Below, in pieces: positions 39,281 to 42,521 of a stretch of DNA of 42,521 bases; the first letter of the stretch is position 1, and the number at the start of each line of letters is the position of its first letter. A program made the translations under genes and the position numbers. This DNA comes from a virus, in IMG/VR virus record IMGVR_UViG_3300048591_000148, positions 1 through 42,521 of that record, one strand, 5' to 3'. The notes under the pieces were generated by a model. The model saw only the letters and a list, made by a program, of their open reading frames with translations. It was not told the origin of the DNA and ran no database searches.

Positions 39281-39370
39281 ATGAGTAATAGAAATCAACC
39301 TGACGAAACAGAGCTTTGGTTACTCAACGAAGCTACGTTAGAAGAAATAGAGGATATAGCTAATGGCTAG
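39281..39370 (+). CDS. Mini acidic protein (29 residues)
   Basis: ATG 39281 follows TGAGGAGAAT. MSNRNQPDETELWLLNEATL EEIEDIANG; it overlaps the exonuclease ATG. Very good ribosome site; function unknown, may be a coupling leader. Confidence 0.52.
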   Translation: MSNRNQPDETELWLLNEATLEEIEDIANG

Positions 39371-40109
39371 AATAATCTTATATGACCTTGAAGTGTCTCG
39401 GTCAGTAGTAGAGGGATACGGCAACCGTTGGGACTTCAGGGTAATTAAGTTTATTCGTCCTCAACAGTTGATGTGTTACTCTTGGAAAGAGTTAGGTGAA
39501 AAGAATGTCCATTTTGTATCACGGCACGACTTCAAAACGTATCATGCGTTTGTCAAGAGCCTACAAGAATTACTCGATAGTGCGGATGTTACTATCGCAC
39601 ACAATGGTGGCAGCTTTGACGATAAGATGGCTAACAGGTTCTTCATCACTGAAGGTATCACACCACCAAAGCCACGGAAGACAGTCGATACCAGACGTGA
39701 AGCCAAGCGTTGGTTCAAGTTCGAATCAAACAAACTCGATGACCTTGGCGACTTTCTTGGAGTTGGTCGGAAGGAAACTGTAGGATACTCAGACCTTGAA
39801 GATGACTTCATGTCGGATAACCCAAGCAAAAAGACTATTAAGTTAATGAGGAAATATAATGACCAAGATGTTAAACTTCTCGAAGCTATTTACCTTCTTA
39901 TGCGTCCTTTTATGTCTTCCCATCCTAATCTTGGTGATATTACCCAGCGTGATGCTGTTTGTCCTAAGTGTGGCAGTGATAATCTCCACAAGCGTGGTTT
40001 TAACAATAAGCGTAGTGGCAGTAGCCAGCGTTACCAGTGTCAGTCTTGCTTCGGTTGGTGTTCGGAAGCGTCAATTAAGAAAAAAGGTAGAGTTGTAAAT
40101 GGAATCTAG
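39363..40109 (+). CDS. DnaQ-like 3'-5' exonuclease with C-terminal zinc ribbon
   Basis: 248 residues. DEDD exonuclease residues: D8 and E10 in YDLEV, D86/D87 in HNGGSFDDK (80-88), and YNDQD (Y165, D169) for motif III. Residues 200-229 form a Cys4 zinc ribbon (CPKCGSDNLHKRG ... CQSC), a transposase-type element. Such combinations occur in phage nucleases; the ribbon may target the DNA. No polymerase domain is attached. Confidence 0.83.
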   Translation: MARIILYDLEVSRSVVEGYGNRWDFRVIKFIRPQQLMCYSWKELGEKNVHFVSRHDFKTYHAFVKSLQELLDSADVTIAHNGGSFDDKMANRFFITEGITPPKPRKTVDTRREAKRWFKFESNKLDDLGDFLGVGRKETVGYSDLEDDFMSDNPSKKTIKLMRKYNDQDVKLLEAIYLLMRPFMSSHPNLGDITQRDAVCPKCGSDNLHKRGFNNKRSGSSQRYQCQSCFGWCSEASIKKKGRVVNGI

Positions 40110-40314
40110 TGAACGGTATGTACAGCCAGTACTACCAGGTATGTCAGAACGAGAAATATTAGAGGGTTTTAACCCAGAACAGTTGCTAGAATACAGAGGT
40201 TTTCTACTAGAGAGATACTCTGAACTAGAAAGAGCTATTCACCTAACGAATGATGTGTTAGATGGATACGGTGTTGAATATCAAGGAGATAATATAGTAT
40301 TAGGGGAGAATTAG
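40099..40314 (+). CDS. Small helical protein (71 residues)
   Basis: MESSERYVQPVLPGMSEREI, coiled helical centre (LLEYRGFLLERYSELERAIH). Overlaps the exonuclease end by 11 bases. No family. Next gene starts at the base after its stop. Confidence 0.68.
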   Translation: MESSERYVQPVLPGMSEREILEGFNPEQLLEYRGFLLERYSELERAIHLTNDVLDGYGVEYQGDNIVLGEN

Positions 40315-40653
40315 ATGGCTAAAGAGTTTAGTTATGAGTGGTTAAAAGAACAGTTAGCACTCATGTCAGAAGAAGACAAAAAGTTTGTACTTGCTAAACT
40401 CGTGCCATCTATTTTTGTCACTCAGGGGGATAGAGTTGATACGTTCGTTCTGGAAGCTAATGGTAAGTGGTCGAAGGATAAGTACCCTCGTGAACTATTA
40501 CCTGCAGTCAGGGCATATAAAACGGCATTGATTAAAGAACTCCGAGAAGCAGAATACTACATTCAGTACCTTCAGTCCGAAGGATGCTATCCTCTCGGTG
40601 AAATTAAAGTAAAAGTAACCTACGAGGAAAGAAAAGATGATAACGATTTATAA
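40315..40653 (+). CDS. Hypothetical protein (112 residues)
   Basis: MAKEFSYEWLKEQLALMSEE; mixed helical, with a central region VTQGDRVDTFVLEANGKWSK and charged tail. AGGGGAG upstream. Overlaps the glutaredoxin start by 17 bases. Unrecognised. Confidence 0.68.
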   Translation: MAKEFSYEWLKEQLALMSEEDKKFVLAKLVPSIFVTQGDRVDTFVLEANGKWSKDKYPRELLPAVRAYKTALIKELREAEYYIQYLQSEGCYPLGEIKVKVTYEERKDDNDL

Positions 40654-40864
40654 GACACCAACTTGCGTATATTGTAAGATGGTAGCGAAACTATTAGAGA
40701 CGAAAGGAGTCGAGTATCAACTTGTTGACGTAAGCGAAGACCCGAAGCTACGCCAGGAAGTAATAGAAAAGTCGAGTGCGATGTCAGTCCCTATAACAGT
40801 TAAGGGAGATTGGGAAGATTTTGTCATAGGATGGAATCCCTCAAGACTGATGTCATTGATTTAG
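40637..40864 (+). CDS. Glutaredoxin/NrdH-like thioredoxin-fold protein
   Basis: 75 residues. MITIYKTPTCVYCKM with active site C10-V-Y-C13, and the cis-proline region MSVPITV near 53-56. The size and absence of extra domains match NrdH/glutaredoxin. Supplies electrons to ribonucleotide reductase; the class II enzyme at 4873 is the natural partner, although it lies in another transcription unit. Confidence 0.88.
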   Translation: MITIYKTPTCVYCKMVAKLLETKGVEYQLVDVSEDPKLRQEVIEKSSAMSVPITVKGDWEDFVIGWNPSRLMSLI

Positions 40865-40873
40865 GAGTCAAGT

Positions 40874-41041
40874 ATGGAAGTCGAGTCAATAGTAATATGT
40901 AAGAACGCAGATTTGGGATATGTTGCAAGCCTTCGGTTTGAGGACAGTTCACGAGACTGTGATATTGCACATACAGACAAGAACAAACTCTATAAAATGA
41001 TTAACTACACAGTAAGAAAGGGTGGCTATGTCAGCGAATAA
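40874..41041 (+). CDS. Hypothetical protein (55 residues)
   Basis: ATG 40874 follows TAGGAG. MEVESIVICKNADLGYVASL; beta-type N-terminus and helical end. Overlaps the next gene in another frame (14 bases). Missed by long-ORF lists because of size. Confidence 0.62.
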   Translation: MEVESIVICKNADLGYVASLRFEDSSRDCDIAHTDKNKLYKMINYTVRKGGYVSE

Positions 41042-41318
41042 CGTATTTATCGGTAAAGAACACAACGGTAAGTGGTACGGTTGGGACGAAATGGCTGAGA
41101 TGAACATGGACGATGCGATAGACGGGTACAGGGTACTTAATTACGCATCAGCTATGGTCGAAGCAGATTCAATGGAAGAGCTTACTAAGCAAATGGACGA
41201 ACGTAGCTACCTTGGATATGCTGAGTATGGTTGGGACTTTAGCGGTCATTTACCAAAAGATGGAACACCAATTAAGTTTATAGGGGAAGACCATAATGAG
41301 CAAATATCTCAAGAATAA
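41028..41318 (+). CDS. Hypothetical protein (96 residues)
   Basis: ATG 41028, with AAAGG 8 bases before, is preferred to the GTG at 41022. MSANNVFIGKEHNGKWYGWD; acidic and aromatic. Overlaps neighbours at both ends. Unrecognised. Confidence 0.65.
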   Translation: MSANNVFIGKEHNGKWYGWDEMAEMNMDDAIDGYRVLNYASAMVEADSMEELTKQMDERSYLGYAEYGWDFSGHLPKDGTPIKFIGEDHNEQISQE

Positions 41319-41571
41319 GGGCTGGTTTATCACGCAAGATGGGAAAGTGATACGCAGTTCATCTAAGTTCATAAAACGTGTTGATGGGTGGAAAAACGTG
41401 GGGATAATGGCTAAAAAAGGCACGTTTAGAGTGACCTATAAGCCTGACTTTTACAATGAGTTCGATTTTGACAGTCCTGAAGACTTTTTGAACAAAGTTC
41501 TACCATGTTTTGAAAAAGAAGTATTGGAGCATATCTATGAAACAGATAGCAAAAGTACTAGTCGGCAGTAG
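41296..41571 (+). CDS. Hypothetical protein (91 residues)
   Basis: MSKYLKNKGWFITQDGKVIR; small basic N-terminus and mixed C-terminus. Its part from 41408 is duplicated at window positions 1-129. Overlaps the RlaP-like gene by 35 bases. Unknown function. Confidence 0.68.
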   Translation: MSKYLKNKGWFITQDGKVIRSSSKFIKRVDGWKNVGIMAKKGTFRVTYKPDFYNEFDFDSPEDFLNKVLPCFEKEVLEHIYETDSKSTSRQ

Positions 41572-42268
41572 ACTCCATGGGTTACATACTGAGTCTTCTG
41601 ATTTTGACTACCGTGGTATCCATATGCATGATGTTAAGGAAAAACTCTCTCCATTTCGTACGCTTAAAAATACGAGCTGGATTGAAGGGGACGAAGACAA
41701 CACATCGTACGAACTTGCTGATTTTTGTAAGCAAGCAGTCCACGGCAACGCAACCATTCTCGAAGTCTTCTTTAGTGATAACGTCATCGAAACGTCAGCC
41801 ATCCACCGTGAGTTACAAGAAAACTGGAAAAAGTTCATTGACACTAAGCGGTTTATCGCTGCATCCAGGGGATATGCTCACAATCAGTGGAATAAGTTTT
41901 ACAATTTCGAAGACGCTGGAGTGCTCGGACAGCATAGAACTGCGAAGTTCGCTGTTGCGTTCCTTCGAGTAATGTGGCAGTGTGAACAGTTCTTACTATC
42001 AGGCACATTCAAGTGTAACCTGGAAGATTCAGACCTGTATCCGCTATTGAAGAAAATCAAGCCTATGTCTCTCGAAGAGATTAGACCATTCACTCCTGAG
42101 ATTGTAGCAGCTATGGACGAAATGTCCAGGCGTGTAGCAGTTGCAGAGTCTGTTAGCCCAGTTATAGATTGGAAGCCAGACATAGAGTGGATTGAAGATT
42201 TCATCTACAGAGCATACAATAATGAGCTACTGGAATATAAATGGATGTATGAGGAGTTACAGCAGTGA
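41537..42268 (+). CDS. Polymerase-beta-fold nucleotidyltransferase, RlaP type (RNA-repair associated)
   Basis: 243 residues from ATG 41537 (GGAG 9 bases before). VLVGSRLHGLHTESSDFDYR: G10-S11 helix and D22-x-D24 metal site of the polymerase-beta superfamily. The rest is helical, with HNQWNKFYNF. RlaP-type proteins are genomically linked to RNA ligases and act in RNA end repair, perhaps adding nucleotides. Next gene is an RNA ligase (start in overlap). The other copy of the locus (1-601) has a 72-residue gene instead. Confidence 0.8.
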   Translation: MKQIAKVLVGSRLHGLHTESSDFDYRGIHMHDVKEKLSPFRTLKNTSWIEGDEDNTSYELADFCKQAVHGNATILEVFFSDNVIETSAIHRELQENWKKFIDTKRFIAASRGYAHNQWNKFYNFEDAGVLGQHRTAKFAVAFLRVMWQCEQFLLSGTFKCNLEDSDLYPLLKKIKPMSLEEIRPFTPEIVAAMDEMSRRVAVAESVSPVIDWKPDIEWIEDFIYRAYNNELLEYKWMYEELQQ

Positions 42269-42521
42269 GTAAGACATCAGCATTCCCGAAGATTCTACAC
42301 ATAGGGGACAAACAAATATTGGATTTGTTTGAGACAGAAGTAGAAATAACCGAAAAGATAGACGGCAGTCAATTCGGTTTTGGTAAGACACCAGAGGGTG
42401 AACTTATCATACGCTCAAAGGGGCGTGAAATAGAAGCAGATAATGCCGATAAGCTATTTTTACCTGCAGTTTTGTATGTAAATAGTATAGCAGATAGGAT
42501 ACCAAATGGATTTTTCTTCTA
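42265..42521 (+). CDS. RNA ligase, second copy, 3' truncated by window edge
   Basis: GTG 42265 overlaps the RlaP stop. Nearly identical to 345-601 with few substitutions (for example PEG instead of PDG after KT). Contains motif I KIDG and RSKGR. It exists because the contig ends overlap, so the virus has probably only one ligase gene. Confidence 0.85.
   Translation, partial: MSKTSAFPKILHIGDKQILDLFETEVEITEKIDGSQFGFGKTPEGELIIRSKGREIEADNADKLFLPAVLYVNSIADRIPNGFFF

Noticed and set aside
1-42521. Alternative genetic code (TGA or TAG reassigned)
   Set aside because: All large genes read through with standard stops and give intact domains.
1-42521. CRISPR array, transposase or integrase
   Set aside because: No regular repeat-spacer series, no DDE/serine/tyrosine recombinase motif; the Cys4 ribbon at 39960 belongs to the exonuclease.

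Overview
The window is essentially one complete double-stranded DNA phage genome, podovirus-like in gene content. It has a full packaging, head, adaptor, fibre and lysis set on the minus strand and an early/replication set on the plus strand. I see no integrase, repressor, rRNA or host housekeeping gene, so a lytic virus is likely. All genes read in the standard bacterial code. A Gram-positive-type or Patescibacteria-type host fits the strong GGAG ribosome sites, consensus TTGACA/TATAAT promoters, r1t-like holin, T7-like amidase and an Apf-like transglycosylase with a Sec signal. The host cannot be named from sequence alone.

Layout. 28773 down to 4873 is the leftward late block: small terminase, two small proteins, a 41-residue RHH-like protein, large terminase, portal, scaffold, major capsid, a hairpin terminator, a Stealth-family glycosyl/phosphotransferase-like gene, a repeat-rich DUF2341/LamG fibre, adaptor, a large CBM-containing tail protein, further tail proteins, a 1469-residue putative ejection protein, holins and amidase, and a class II ribonucleotide reductase. 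About 28790-29290 is a divergent control region with a perfect DnaA box. From 29288 rightward, and through the contig ends to 4827, run the early genes: many tiny proteins, a structured RNA leader, a PIF1-like helicase, a HIRAN-nuclease fusion, an SSB-like protein, RusA, HNH, a transglycosylase, a tRNA array, an exonuclease, glutaredoxin, a nucleotidyltransferase (RlaP type), RNA ligase and polynucleotide kinase-phosphatase. A bidirectional terminator at 4829-4867 separates the two convergent blocks.

Working picture. No DNA polymerase or primase was recognised, so replication probably borrows the host replisome. RNA ligase, kinase-phosphatase and RlaP make an RNA-repair system, which usually counters tRNA-cleaving host defences. 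Close by is an array with one normal tRNA-Tyr and three tRNA-like elements whose acceptor and T arms are intact but whose anticodon regions are abnormal.

The most unusual signals are non-coding or recoding. (1) A roughly 400-nt RNA at 32084-32480 has nested long-range helices. (2) A minus-strand small RNA at 34402-34482 has a perfect promoter and terminator, and its unpaired segment mimics the anti-Shine-Dalgarno sequence. (3) A probable programmed -1 frameshift joins a signal peptide/coiled coil to a transglycosylase domain. (4) The two ends of the contig are the same locus in two alleles: 1-601 carries a 72-residue gene where 41408-42521 carries RlaP.
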